This document shows, one piece after another, positions 44,562-53,792 of a stretch of DNA of 64,000 nucleotides. Origin of the DNA: Halomonas sp. HL-93 (GTDB lineage Bacteria > Pseudomonadota > Gammaproteobacteria > Pseudomonadales > Halomonadaceae); NCBI RefSeq assembly GCF_900086985.1, contig NZ_LT593974.1, positions 1,178,001-1,242,000 of the forward strand. Direction: 5' to 3'. The notes under the pieces were generated by a model, which did no database searches, was not told the DNA's origin, and saw nothing but the letters and a program-made list of their open reading frames with translations. Positions within the stretch are counted from its first letter, which is position 1. The number at the start of each line of letters is the position of its first letter. Position numbers and translations under genes: made by a program.

Positions 44562-45338
44562 CTAAGCCTTTTTAAGTGGCGGCAGGCTGGCGGTTTCGGT
44601 CACCACTCTGGCCAACTGGCGGGCGTAATGGTCAACCAAACGCGCGCCTAGTTCGGCGGTTGCCTGGCGTGCATCACCCGCGACGCCTTGCGCGCTTAGA
44701 TCTTCCGCTAGCCAGGCGAAGGCGGCGGCACCCTCGGGGGCTACCAACCCTTCGCCTTGATAAGCCACAGGCGAGGGGGCTTGGTAGCCGTCTAGTTGAA
44801 CCAGCGTTGGCGCTAAGTGCAGCATCATGGCGGTTTCAAGCGCGCCGCCGTGCAAGCCGTTACGAAGTTCATCCGCGTCAATCGCATCGTCAAGCGGCGG
44901 CAAGCGGGTGTAAGTCGCTTTTACCACGCGCATGCCATGGCGGCGGCGCAGCGTCAGTGCAGCTAAGTCCATCACGGCTTTGTTACCGCCGTGGCTGTTA
45001 ATTAACACCAGACGATGAATTCCTGTGCGGGCTAGGCTATCGCCGTAGGCCTCCAGAGTGGCGATGGCCAGCGGCGCGGGCAGGCTAAGCGTACCCGGGA
45101 AGCTTGCGTGCTCATCGCTGGCGCCCACGGCGATCGGCGGTAGGCAGAGTGCGTCAACACAAGGTGCTAGCTGTTCCAGCATGGCGCTTTGTAGGCCTTC
45201 ACCGATGGTCAGATCTGTTGCCAAAGGAAGGTGGGTGCCGTGTTGTTCAATGGCGCCAAGCACCAACACCGCCACCGGGTCACGTTGGGCGAACTCGGCT
45301 AACTGCGATGCGGTGAGCATTTGCCAGTGGTGAATCAT
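44562..45338 (-). CDS. Creatininase-family amidohydrolase (ArfB/MftE-like superfamily)
   Basis: 258 residues with all superfamily metal motifs: GAIEQHGTHLPLATD (Glu, His, Asp ligands) near residue 30, GASDEHASFPGT, INSHGGNKAV near 115 and LHGGALETAMML. Related enzymes open or trim C-N bonds of cyclic ureas and formylaminopyrimidines; archaeal ArfB deformylates a GTP-derived pyrimidine. Adjacent to RibA- and RibD-type genes this suggests action on a pyrimidine intermediate, which is inference. It lies 12 bp after the FkbM gene as the last member of the opgGH transcript. Confidence 0.85.
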   Translation of the reverse strand: MIHHWQMLTASQLAEFAQRDPVAVLVLGAIEQHGTHLPLATDLTIGEGLQSAMLEQLAPCVDALCLPPIAVGASDEHASFPGTLSLPAPLAIATLEAYGDSLARTGIHRLVLINSHGGNKAVMDLAALTLRRRHGMRVVKATYTRLPPLDDAIDADELRNGLHGGALETAMMLHLAPTLVQLDGYQAPSPVAYQGEGLVAPEGAAAFAWLAEDLSAQGVAGDARQATAELGARLVDHYARQLARVVTETASLPPLKKA

Positions 45339-45350
45339 TGGTTAACGTGC

Positions 45351-46133
45351 CTATTGGGTAGTTAAGAGGTGCGGATGGTCGTCGCGGCAGGCGTAAAGAT
45401 CGCCGGAAGGCAAAGCCTCGGCTCCGTCACTTAGCCACTGGATGATAGCCTGCGGTGTCTGCCACTCAGCCCAGCGGAAATGGCGTTGCTCTCCGGCCAC
45501 CACATTGTAGCGATAATCGCCGAGGCGGCTTAACCGGTTAACGCAGGCGTGGGTTACCTCCAAGGCGCCTGCGACAAACTCCACCGAAAGTGCTGCCACC
45601 GGGCAGCTTAGCCCGGCCAGCACCTCGGCTTCAAAGCCTTCTACATCAATCTTGATAAAGCTGGGTTCGCCGTAGTCGCTGATTAGCTGATCCAAAGTAG
45701 TGACGGGCACGCGAAGCCGTTGTTCCCAGCGTACTTGGCTAAAGCCTGCGTTGCGTTGACCAATCTGCTCGCGCCAGTCAGTCGCCAGTGTCGAAAGCGT
45801 GGGGTTGCTTTGGCTAATGGCAATTTCAGCAAACCCCGCGGTGGGTCCTGCGGCCAGCGGTAGTAACGTGACATTTGACGTTTTTATCATGCGTTTGAAC
45901 CACTTGGCGAGTGCCGGCTGTGGTTCAAGGGCGACGACCCGGGCTCCCAATGCATTGAACGCAGCGCTTCGGTCACCCAGGTGGGCCCCGATATCAAATG
46001 CGGGTTTGTTGCTAACAATGAAGGGTTGGTACAGCCGCTTCAACCCTCGCTGGCGCCCAGGTCGCCAGTAGATAAATAGCGATCGGGCAAGTCCGCCCGC
46101 ATGCCGCAGCTGTTGCGGACACCAACGCTGCAT
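45351..46133 (-). CDS. FkbM family methyltransferase
   Basis: 260 residues. SAM-binding start FDIGAHLGDRSAAFNALGAR, then VVALEPQPALAKWF, LPLAAG, and the FkbM end motif IKIDVEGFEAEVLAGL near residue 165. Such enzymes O-methylate sugars and polyketides. Its ATG overlaps the opgH stop (TAATG), so it is coupled to opgH and may modify periplasmic glucans, or the product of the neighbouring cluster. Confidence 0.88.
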   Translation of the reverse strand: MQRWCPQQLRHAGGLARSLFIYWRPGRQRGLKRLYQPFIVSNKPAFDIGAHLGDRSAAFNALGARVVALEPQPALAKWFKRMIKTSNVTLLPLAAGPTAGFAEIAISQSNPTLSTLATDWREQIGQRNAGFSQVRWEQRLRVPVTTLDQLISDYGEPSFIKIDVEGFEAEVLAGLSCPVAALSVEFVAGALEVTHACVNRLSRLGDYRYNVVAGEQRHFRWAEWQTPQAIIQWLSDGAEALPSGDLYACRDDHPHLLTTQ

Positions 46134-48121
46134 TAATGAGGCTCCTTGAAGGTGGCCGAAGGGTTGGTGGCTGCTTGGCGATCAAATTGTTTGAACGACT
46201 GGCAGGGCATCTCACCTCTGTGCTCAGCAGGCGTGGGCACCAATGGGAAAGGATGCTGGGTTGTTGGGTCTAGCGGGTAAGGGTGGCTATTTTCCACCAG
46301 GGTTTCAAACGCCTCTAATAACGGTGGTTTTAACGTACTGCTGGGCGTTTTAAGTAGCCCCAGGCGATAGCGAACAACGCCCCCCCAGGTGCCGCTACTT
46401 GTGTATTTTACCAACGGGGCGGCACCCACTAACCCAAGCCAAGCGGGAGTTAGCCAGCCAAAAGCCGTTGGTGAAAAGACTACCATAATCCCCGCCCAGA
46501 GTAGCCCGCTCAGCGTCATCCAGCCGGTGTGCTGCCAGGTTTCCCGCCAGCTAAGCGAGCGCTCACCGCGTGGTTGGGTTTGCCACTCGATGGAGCGCCC
46601 CAGCAATACGTTGATGATGAAAAGACTGTGCCAAGCCATCATCAGCGGGGCGATTAAAGCAGCAAATACCATTTCAAGGCAGGTGCTCACGATCAAGCAC
46701 AACCGGCCCCCAAAGGCGTGAGGCGCTTGCCATAAAGCCAGCCCCAGCCCGAGTAATTTAGGGGCCAGTAGCATGCCAAGAGTGATCGACAACAGCCCGA
46801 GCGACAGTGGCTGAGGTAGGGGATGGCCGGACACTTCACCCAATACATGATAGGTCACCAGCACACTGGTGCAGATCAGCAAGCCTAGCCACACCAGCGA
46901 TGATAAGTAGGCGAAGGCGCCGTAAAAAAAGTGCAGCCGGCTAAGTGGGTGTAAGCCTGCTCCGCCCAACAGGCGCAAGTGCTGAAGGTTGCCTTGGAGC
47001 CAGCGGCGGTCGCGTTTGGCAAAATCGAGTAAATTACTCGGCATGGCTTCGAAGCTGTTGTGCGATGCGCTGACGTAGGGGTTATGACGCGAGACAGCGG
47101 TGGTCACCGTGGTGTCCAGCAACACCTGCCAGCCGCCGCGCTTAAGCAGTGCAGCCTCAACAAAATCATGGCTGAGCAGTTCACCGCCCATCGGTGGCTT
47201 GCCAGGTAGTGTTGGCAAGCCGGCGTGGTCCATAAAAGCGCGGGTGCGGATGATGGCATTATGCCCCCAGTAGTTGGCGGCATCGCCCTGCCAGAAACTT
47301 TGGCCAGCCGCCAGCATGGGGCTATATAGCGCTGAGGCAAACTGGGTAAAACGGCCAAATAGCGTCTTTTGGCCTACCGGGATCGGCACAGTTTGGATCA
47401 TCCCAATACTTGGTTGGCGCTGCATGCGCTGGACCATTCGTAGCAGCGTGGCACCGCTCATCAAGCTGTCGGCGTCCAGCACGACCATAAAATCGTAACG
47501 CCGCCCCCAACGGCGGCAGAATTCCGCGATATTGCCCGCTTTTCGGCCGTTGTTGTTGGGACGCCGCCGGTAATGGATAGCGAGCTCGCCAGCAAAGCGA
47601 CGTTGCAAAGCCGCTACGTGGGCTTCTTCCAGCTTCGCATGGTCAGTGTCCTGGGTATCGCTGAGAATAAAGACGTCAAAATGCTCGCTCAGCGGATTAG
47701 CCGCTTCCTGCTCGTCGTGATCATCAAGCGCATGTGCTAAAAGCGAGCGGCAGGTGGCTTCCAGCCCTGCAAAGGTGGGAATCGGCGGTTCGGCGTAAAT
47801 CGGCATAACAAGCGCTGTGCGGCTGACCAGCAAGCGTGCATTGGGTATTTCTCGGCTGAGTCGGCGCAGGCTAAGGGGGTCGAGATTCAGTGCGCATACA
47901 ACAAAGCCGCAGAGCGCCCCCCAAAATGCCAGCGCGATCCAGGTAAAAGTGAGCGCAAACAGCATGAGCATGGCGATCTGCCAACCCATGGCCAGGCTCA
48001 ACGTTACCCGATACATGGCAATGCACCCCGCCACGCTTGAGACCAGTACCGCGATGGCTAAGAGCGCTCGACGTGTTTTCAGCCAGGGAATCGAGGGTAT
48101 CAGGGCGCTTGTATCAGTCAT
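46133..48121 (-). CDS. opgH: Glucans biosynthesis glucosyltransferase OpgH
   Basis: 662 residues. Membrane GT2 enzyme that polymerises UDP-glucose into osmoregulated periplasmic glucan and exports it. Visible: N-terminal membrane segments, SDTQDTD and VVLDADSLMSG for nucleotide-sugar binding, LLSHDFVEAALLKRGG, and the (Q/R)xxRW motif in RDRRWLQGNLQH near residue 370, then five or six C-terminal membrane segments. Starts inside the end of opgG (ATGACTGA overlap). Confidence 0.95.
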   Translation of the reverse strand: MTDTSALIPSIPWLKTRRALLAIAVLVSSVAGCIAMYRVTLSLAMGWQIAMLMLFALTFTWIALAFWGALCGFVVCALNLDPLSLRRLSREIPNARLLVSRTALVMPIYAEPPIPTFAGLEATCRSLLAHALDDHDEQEAANPLSEHFDVFILSDTQDTDHAKLEEAHVAALQRRFAGELAIHYRRRPNNNGRKAGNIAEFCRRWGRRYDFMVVLDADSLMSGATLLRMVQRMQRQPSIGMIQTVPIPVGQKTLFGRFTQFASALYSPMLAAGQSFWQGDAANYWGHNAIIRTRAFMDHAGLPTLPGKPPMGGELLSHDFVEAALLKRGGWQVLLDTTVTTAVSRHNPYVSASHNSFEAMPSNLLDFAKRDRRWLQGNLQHLRLLGGAGLHPLSRLHFFYGAFAYLSSLVWLGLLICTSVLVTYHVLGEVSGHPLPQPLSLGLLSITLGMLLAPKLLGLGLALWQAPHAFGGRLCLIVSTCLEMVFAALIAPLMMAWHSLFIINVLLGRSIEWQTQPRGERSLSWRETWQHTGWMTLSGLLWAGIMVVFSPTAFGWLTPAWLGLVGAAPLVKYTSSGTWGGVVRYRLGLLKTPSSTLKPPLLEAFETLVENSHPYPLDPTTQHPFPLVPTPAEHRGEMPCQSFKQFDRQAATNPSATFKEPH

Positions 48122-49649
48122 CGGGATACCACACGTAATTCCAGGTTTCGCTAACGGGGGCGCCCTCCAGGGTCAGCCGTAGGCGAATATCGCTGGGTTG
48201 GTCGTCGGCGGGTAGCCGGAAGCTAGCGCGCCAGCCATTGTTTGGCAGCGGGGTGACCTGGGGCTGTTTTATCTCCCCTTGTTGGGTGCTGATGTCGAGC
48301 TCGACGGGACTCTCGGCGGCAATATCGTCAAGCTCGCCGCCCTGGAAATCGACAATAAATTGACGCTCGCCCTCGCGAGACGGTTCTGCTTGACCCGGCA
48401 CCTCCGCGCGTCCGTGGCGGGTGCGTACCACGCGGCCCAGCGTATGGCTTTCCGGTTGTGTATTGAGCGTATGGGTTTGGTAGTGCAAGCGACGTGATTC
48501 ACCAGCCTCCAACGGGGCGTCGGCGACCCAGTATGCGACAATATTGTCGTGGGTCTCGTCAGGCGCGGGAATCTCCACCAGTTCAACGTGGCCTTGGCCC
48601 CAGTCTTCAAGTGGCTTTACCCATTGGCTGGGGCGACGGTGATACTGCGCTTCGGTGTCCAGGTAACGGTTGAAATCGCGTTCGCGCTGCATCAGCCCAA
48701 ACCCCTTGGGGTTATCGTCAGTAAAGGACGAAATACGCACGCTTTCGGGGTTATTTAGCGGCCGCCAAATCCACTCGCCGGTTCCCGTTTGTATCAGCAG
48801 CCCATCAGAGTCGTGAACTTGAGGGCGGAAGTCATCGGGACGTTCGCGACTGGCTTCGCCGAAGGTGAACATGCTGGTAAGGGGCGCGAGGCCCAATTTG
48901 CCGACATCTTCGCGGGCGAATAACTCTGCTTCGACCTCTACCTGAGTATTATCGCCGGGCTTAATCACAAAGCGATAAGCGCCGCTCAGCGACGGGCTAT
49001 CCATCAGCGCGAGTAATTCTAATTGCTCGGCGTCAGCCTCGGGTTTGTATAGCCAAAATTCACGGAAAGCAGGAAACTCTTCTCCGTCAGCTGAAGCGGT
49101 ATCGATAGCTAATCCCCGGGTCGATAAGCCGTATGCCTGATCGCGTCCTACCAGCCGGAAATAGCTTGCGCCGAGAAACACCGCAAATTCGTCGGCGTAG
49201 TCGTCGCTGTTAAGTGGGTAGTGCAGACGGAACCCAGCATGACCACTGCCTGTTAGGTCATCGTCAAGCAATGCACGGGCATCGTCATCGTAGGAAAAGT
49301 CATCTGTCGAGAAGCGTAACGGCGACACCTCGTCGTTCTCAATCACGTTGAGTCGAACCGGCGCCTGGAACAAAAAACCGCTGTGAAATAATTGCAGATT
49401 GAAAGGGCTCTCGTCACGCCAGTATGCGTGCGATGGATCAAAGCGAATCTGTCGGTAGGTATCGTAGTCGATCTCGCGGAGCGCAGCAGGCAAATCTTCT
49501 TCAGGCGGCTGATAGGGGGTATCGGCCAACTCTCGTGCCTTGTCTAACACGGTTTGGTAATGAGTGTGTTGATCCGCCATCGCTGGCAGCGTGGTCAGCG
49601 CGCTAGTAATAATGACGAGCAACGTTCCTTTCGCTATTTGTTGCATCAC
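48114..49649 (-). CDS. opgG: Glucans biosynthesis protein OpgG (periplasmic)
   Basis: 511 residues. Signal peptide (about MQQIAKGTLLVIITSALTTL, cut after AMA), then the MdoG domain from YDTYRQIRFDPSHAYW through LFHSGFLFQAPVRLNV and RGLAIDTAS, ending in an Ig-like part. It branches or remodels the periplasmic glucan made by OpgH. The frame starts at a GTG at 49649 with an ATG directly after. First gene of the opgG-opgH-fkbM-creatininase transcript. Confidence 0.95.
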   Translation of the reverse strand: MMQQIAKGTLLVIITSALTTLPAMADQHTHYQTVLDKARELADTPYQPPEEDLPAALREIDYDTYRQIRFDPSHAYWRDESPFNLQLFHSGFLFQAPVRLNVIENDEVSPLRFSTDDFSYDDDARALLDDDLTGSGHAGFRLHYPLNSDDYADEFAVFLGASYFRLVGRDQAYGLSTRGLAIDTASADGEEFPAFREFWLYKPEADAEQLELLALMDSPSLSGAYRFVIKPGDNTQVEVEAELFAREDVGKLGLAPLTSMFTFGEASRERPDDFRPQVHDSDGLLIQTGTGEWIWRPLNNPESVRISSFTDDNPKGFGLMQRERDFNRYLDTEAQYHRRPSQWVKPLEDWGQGHVELVEIPAPDETHDNIVAYWVADAPLEAGESRRLHYQTHTLNTQPESHTLGRVVRTRHGRAEVPGQAEPSREGERQFIVDFQGGELDDIAAESPVELDISTQQGEIKQPQVTPLPNNGWRASFRLPADDQPSDIRLRLTLEGAPVSETWNYVWYPDD

Positions 49650-49827
49650 AATGATGTCCTTTCAGTTGCTGGTCTAATCGCTATCTTCTACCACTTCGTG
49701 CAATTTTTAAACAATAGTTATACATTTGGCTAGTAAAGTACATGCTGAGTGTATTTACCAGCACCGCCGTTCTCGTGCGACGATATGGCACTCCTTCACT
49801 CTGTTGGCAACGGATGGCAAGCCTGCA

Positions 49828-51426
49828 ATGCGTCGATTATGGATAGGGGCGTTAGCGCTCAATATAGGCTTGGTGGCGCCGCTGTGGTGGCGCTACGGCG
49901 ACATCCAGGCAAATGTGATCGCCTGGGAGGCCTGGTGGGTCATGCCGATGATGCTGCTGGTGCCCAGAGGGCGCTTCAGCCTTGGGCTGGGCGTTGCACT
50001 GGCAAGTTGGCTCATCCTGGCCACGTTGATCAACCTCGGAGACGCTGCTACTTACACCGCCTTTGGTCGACCGCTAAATCTCTATCTCGATACGCCGCTG
50101 CTGGGCTCCGTTTATGACTTGCTTGTTGGTAATGTAGGCCAAGTTTGGGCGATTTGCGCAATGTTAGTGGCGGTTATGCTGCTAGCGGGGCTTGCGGTCG
50201 GTGTGATCAAGTTGCTGCGCCCGAGAGCGGGTTACCCGCTAACCCTGGGAACGAAGCGAGTAGCGCTTGCAATGCTGGTGTGCGCGAGCCTAGGCATAGG
50301 ACTTGAGCTTGGCGGTAAGCGTGTCATCGTGCACGCGAGCCTACCGGCGGTGAAGGCCACTCACGACCAGGCGCAACAATTATGGGCCACCCATCAGGCG
50401 AAACAAGCATTCACACGCACGCTTGCAGCATCTCCCATTGAGCAGCGTTCGCTAAGCGGCTTGGCGGGGCGCCGGGTGCTGATGACGTTTATCGAATCCT
50501 ACGGTGTATCGGCGTTGGCAGATGATCGTTATCGCCCGGCGGTGGCCCCGACGCTTGACGAGATTGAGCAACGCCTAGCAGGACGCGATATTGCAGTGGT
50601 ATCTGGGCTGCTCAAATCGCCGATTCGTGGCGGACAATCCTGGCTTGCCCATGCCACTGCGTTAAGTGGTTATACCATCGACAATCAGCTGTGGTACCAA
50701 CTGATGCTGGACAGCGAGGCAACCACGCTAGTGGACGATTTTAGTGCCACTGGGCAGCGCACCCTGGCGGTGATGCCCGCCATCACCCAAGCGTGGCCGG
50801 AAGGCGCGGCCTATGGATTTGACGAGCTAGTAGTGGAGAAAGACATCGACTACGCCGGGCCCATGTTGAACTGGGTGACCATGCCCGACCAGTTCACTCT
50901 GGACTATACTCAGCGCGAACTGCTGGATGAATCGCCGGTCTTTGCTCAACTGGCGCTGATCTCAAGCCATGCGCCTTGGACGCCGATTTTGCCGGTATTG
51001 GACGATTGGTCGACCATTGGCGACGGGGCGATTTTCGCCCCATGGGAGGAGGCAGGCGACCCGCCGGAAGTGTTATGGCAGGACATCGAGCGTATCCGCG
51101 AGCACTACGCCTGGTCGATCGACTACTCGATTAAAACGGTGGGACGCTGGGCTGAACGTGTAGCGGATGATAATACGTTGCTCATAGTACTTGGCGACCA
51201 TCAGCCGGCCCCAATGATTACTGGCGACGATGCTAGCGGCGCGGTACCGGTGCACATCATCAGCGGCGACCCCGATTTGCTCGCCCCGTTTCAAGCCAGA
51301 GGATTTGTTTCGGGCATGTGGCCCGCGTCTGAAAGCGAAGCGCCCGCCGCCGAGTTAAGCCAACTGCGGCGCTGGCTCCACGCTGATTTTGCCTCTGACA
51401 CTAACAACTCAAGGACGGCGCCATGA
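49828..51426 (+). CDS. Sulfatase-fold membrane transferase (OpgB/LTA synthase-like)
   Basis: 532 residues. Four or five N-terminal membrane segments (to about residue 150), then a periplasmic alkaline-phosphatase-superfamily domain beginning RVLMTFIESYGVSALADDRY with the nucleophile region, a central SGLLKSPIRGGQSWLAHATA, and the metal motif VLGDHQPAPMI. Related enzymes transfer phosphoglycerol to periplasmic glucans, fitting its divergent position to opgGH; phosphoethanolamine transfer is an alternative. The ATG at 49828 is preferred; the frame is open from 49726. Overlaps manC by ATGA. Confidence 0.8.
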   Translation: MRRLWIGALALNIGLVAPLWWRYGDIQANVIAWEAWWVMPMMLLVPRGRFSLGLGVALASWLILATLINLGDAATYTAFGRPLNLYLDTPLLGSVYDLLVGNVGQVWAICAMLVAVMLLAGLAVGVIKLLRPRAGYPLTLGTKRVALAMLVCASLGIGLELGGKRVIVHASLPAVKATHDQAQQLWATHQAKQAFTRTLAASPIEQRSLSGLAGRRVLMTFIESYGVSALADDRYRPAVAPTLDEIEQRLAGRDIAVVSGLLKSPIRGGQSWLAHATALSGYTIDNQLWYQLMLDSEATTLVDDFSATGQRTLAVMPAITQAWPEGAAYGFDELVVEKDIDYAGPMLNWVTMPDQFTLDYTQRELLDESPVFAQLALISSHAPWTPILPVLDDWSTIGDGAIFAPWEEAGDPPEVLWQDIERIREHYAWSIDYSIKTVGRWAERVADDNTLLIVLGDHQPAPMITGDDASGAVPVHIISGDPDLLAPFQARGFVSGMWPASESEAPAAELSQLRRWLHADFASDTNNSRTAP

Positions 51427-52832
51427 TCCAGCCGGTGATTCTTAGCGGTGGCAGCGGAACCCGCTTATGGCCGCTTTCGCGGGAGCAAATGCCCAAGCAG
51501 TTTTTGCGCTTAACCTCTCCCCAAAGCCTATTGCAGCAAACCTTGGCGCGGCTGGATGGGATCAATGCATTGCCAGCGATGGTCATTGGCCATCATCGCC
51601 ACCGCTTTCTTATGGCCGAGCAGCTACGTGAAATAGATGCGGCCGCACGCCTTATACTTGAACCCGAAGGGCGTAATACTGCGCCGGCGATTGCCTGTGC
51701 CGCGCTGCTGGCGTGCCAGTCCGGTGATGATCCATTATTGTTGGTGCTCCCCGCGGACCATGTGATTGGCGATGTGGCGGCGTTTCAGCACAGTGTCGAC
51801 AAAGCGGTGCCGTTGGCTGAGCAGGGGTATCTGGTGACGTTTGGCGTTGTGCCGACACACCCGGAAACGGGCTACGGCTACATTGCTAGTGGTGAACCGC
51901 TAGGCGGTGGCTATCACCTGAAGGCGTTTATCGAGAAACCCGATGCCGAACGTGCCGCCCAACTGGTTAAAAACGGCGACACGCTGTGGAATAGCGGTAT
52001 GTTTTTGCTGCGTGCTTCCACCTATTTAGCCGAGTTGCAGCGGCTTCAGCCGGCCATGGGCGACGCCTGCGCAAGGGCGGTCAGTGGCGCGCATCGCGAC
52101 CTTGATTTCCTGCGCCTGGGGGAAGACGCATTTTGTCAGTGCCCGGCGGATTCGATTGACTATGCAGTGATGGAGCACTGCCAGCACGCCGCTGTAGTGC
52201 CGCTTGCGGCTCAGTGGAGCGATATTGGTAGCTTTGATGCGCTGCGCGCAGCGGCTACGCCGGATGCTAACGGCAATGTAAGTCACGGCGATGTGTGGCT
52301 GACCGAGACCCAGGATTCACTGGTGATGGCCGAAAGTCGCTTGGTGGCCACGCTGGGGATCAAGGATCTGGTGGTGGTGGAAACCGCGGATAGCGTGTTA
52401 GTAGCCCACCGCGATCAGGCGCAACAGGTCAAACACCTGGTGGCCAGCCTTGGCCAGGCAGGGCGGCGCGAAGTGGATGAAGCGCCGAGGGTGCATCGGC
52501 CGTGGGGAAGCTTTCAAGCGATGGACGCAGGGGCGCGCTATCAGGTCAAGCGCATTACCGTTAAGCCCGGCGGTCGGCTTTCGCTGCAGCGCCACCACCA
52601 CCGGGCCGAGCATTGGGTGGTGGTTAGCGGGACTGCGCGAGTCACGGTGGAGGAGCGCTGCTATCTGGTCAGTGAAAACCAGTCGACGTACATTCCCATT
52701 GGCGCACTGCACCGGCTGGAAAACCCCGGCAAGATCCCCCTTGAGCTGATTGAAGTCCAGTCGGGCACTTACCTGGGCGAAGACGATATCGAACGCTTTG
52801 ATGATGCCTATGAGCGCAACAGTGATGAGTAA
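51423..52832 (+). CDS. manC: Mannose-1-phosphate guanylyltransferase / mannose-6-phosphate isomerase (type II)
   Basis: 469 residues, the usual bifunctional length. N-terminal nucleotidyltransferase with LSGGSGTRLWPLSREQMPKQ at residue 8 and FIEKPD near 163. C-terminal cupin-type isomerase with RPWGSFQAMDAGARYQVKRI, QRHHHRAEHW and IPIGALHRLENPG. Supplies GDP-mannose for envelope polysaccharide, or possibly for the GT4 enzyme in the neighbouring cluster. Coupled to the sulfatase-fold gene upstream. Confidence 0.95.
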   Translation: MIQPVILSGGSGTRLWPLSREQMPKQFLRLTSPQSLLQQTLARLDGINALPAMVIGHHRHRFLMAEQLREIDAAARLILEPEGRNTAPAIACAALLACQSGDDPLLLVLPADHVIGDVAAFQHSVDKAVPLAEQGYLVTFGVVPTHPETGYGYIASGEPLGGGYHLKAFIEKPDAERAAQLVKNGDTLWNSGMFLLRASTYLAELQRLQPAMGDACARAVSGAHRDLDFLRLGEDAFCQCPADSIDYAVMEHCQHAAVVPLAAQWSDIGSFDALRAAATPDANGNVSHGDVWLTETQDSLVMAESRLVATLGIKDLVVVETADSVLVAHRDQAQQVKHLVASLGQAGRREVDEAPRVHRPWGSFQAMDAGARYQVKRITVKPGGRLSLQRHHHRAEHWVVVSGTARVTVEERCYLVSENQSTYIPIGALHRLENPGKIPLELIEVQSGTYLGEDDIERFDDAYERNSDE

Positions 52833-52844
52833 CGTTGAGCCGAG

Positions 52845-53789
52845 TTAGTAAAGCCGGTAGTCGCGGAAGTTGGGCCGTTTTTGCTGTTCTTCGGGGGTTT
52901 TGCCGTAGCGTTTGTATTCCCACTGATACTGCGCCGGGGAAAGCGCGATGGCGTCTTCCACACTGGCATTGACCCCGGTGGCAGACTGGACATCATCCTC
53001 GTTATAGACCCGCTCGTCGGCGTCAAGGAAATGGATTTCAAACCCTTTGCCGGGCACCCGCAAAGCGACCCCGGTTACCACGCGCGCTTGGGTGCGGGCC
53101 ACCAGTTTGGGCAATAGCGTTGCGGTATAGGCGTCACGGCCAAAAAACGGCGCGAACACGCCGCTACCCCAGCTGGGATCCTGGTCGGGCAGGATGCCGA
53201 TGGCTTCGCTACGTTTGAGCGCCTTGAGAAGCGCGGCAACGCCGCGAGGGTTGGTGGGCACCAGCGCGGCGCCCATTCGCTCACGGCCATGGCGGATAAT
53301 GGGGTCAAGCGCGGCCATTTTAGGCGGCTCGTACATGGCGGTGAACGGGAAATGGCTCGACAGCCAGAAGTTAAGTACTTCCCAATTGCCAAAGTGCGGC
53401 GCCAGCACAATCACGCCGCGTCCTTCGGCCCTGGCATTGTCGAGCTTGTCGCGCCCATGCACCGCTAGAATGCCGCTCTCTACGCGATCGGGTTCGGCCA
53501 TCCACGCATGGCCAAGCTCCAGCATGGTGGCGGCGGAGTGGCGCAGGCTATGATGGGCCAGCGTCTTGCGCTCGTCGGCGGTGAGCGTGGGGTAGGCGAC
53601 GGTCAGGTTGGCGTTGGTGACGTGGCGCTCGCGACGGCTCAGCCGATAGACCTGCGGCCCCAGCCATTTGGCGCAACGCCATAGCCTACTCAGTGGCCAG
53701 TCGGCAAGCAATCGCCACAGCCGAGCAATGGCCGAGGCCTGCGGAAAACGCTGCTTGATGCGCTTTAAAAGTGACTGACGTTTCGGCAT
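52845..53789 (-). CDS. Lipid A biosynthesis acyltransferase (LpxL/HtrB family)
   Basis: 314 residues. Motif LAPHFGNWEVLNFWLS near residue 125 contains the H-x4-E catalytic pair, followed by YEPPKMAALDPIIRHGRERM and GILPDQDPSWGSGVFAPFFG. Adds a secondary acyl chain to Kdo-lipid A at the inner membrane. LpxL cannot be told from LpxM or a paralogue by sequence reading alone. It ends 12 bp from the convergent manC. Confidence 0.92.
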   Translation of the reverse strand: MPKRQSLLKRIKQRFPQASAIARLWRLLADWPLSRLWRCAKWLGPQVYRLSRRERHVTNANLTVAYPTLTADERKTLAHHSLRHSAATMLELGHAWMAEPDRVESGILAVHGRDKLDNARAEGRGVIVLAPHFGNWEVLNFWLSSHFPFTAMYEPPKMAALDPIIRHGRERMGAALVPTNPRGVAALLKALKRSEAIGILPDQDPSWGSGVFAPFFGRDAYTATLLPKLVARTQARVVTGVALRVPGKGFEIHFLDADERVYNEDDVQSATGVNASVEDAIALSPAQYQWEYKRYGKTPEEQQKRPNFRDYRLY

Positions 53790-53792
53790 AAC

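Noticed and set aside
44497..44562. The GAAGGAA repeat as a CRISPR-like or phase-variation switch of a promoter
   Set aside because: There are no spacers, and it lies between two convergent gene ends rather than in a promoter or reading frame.
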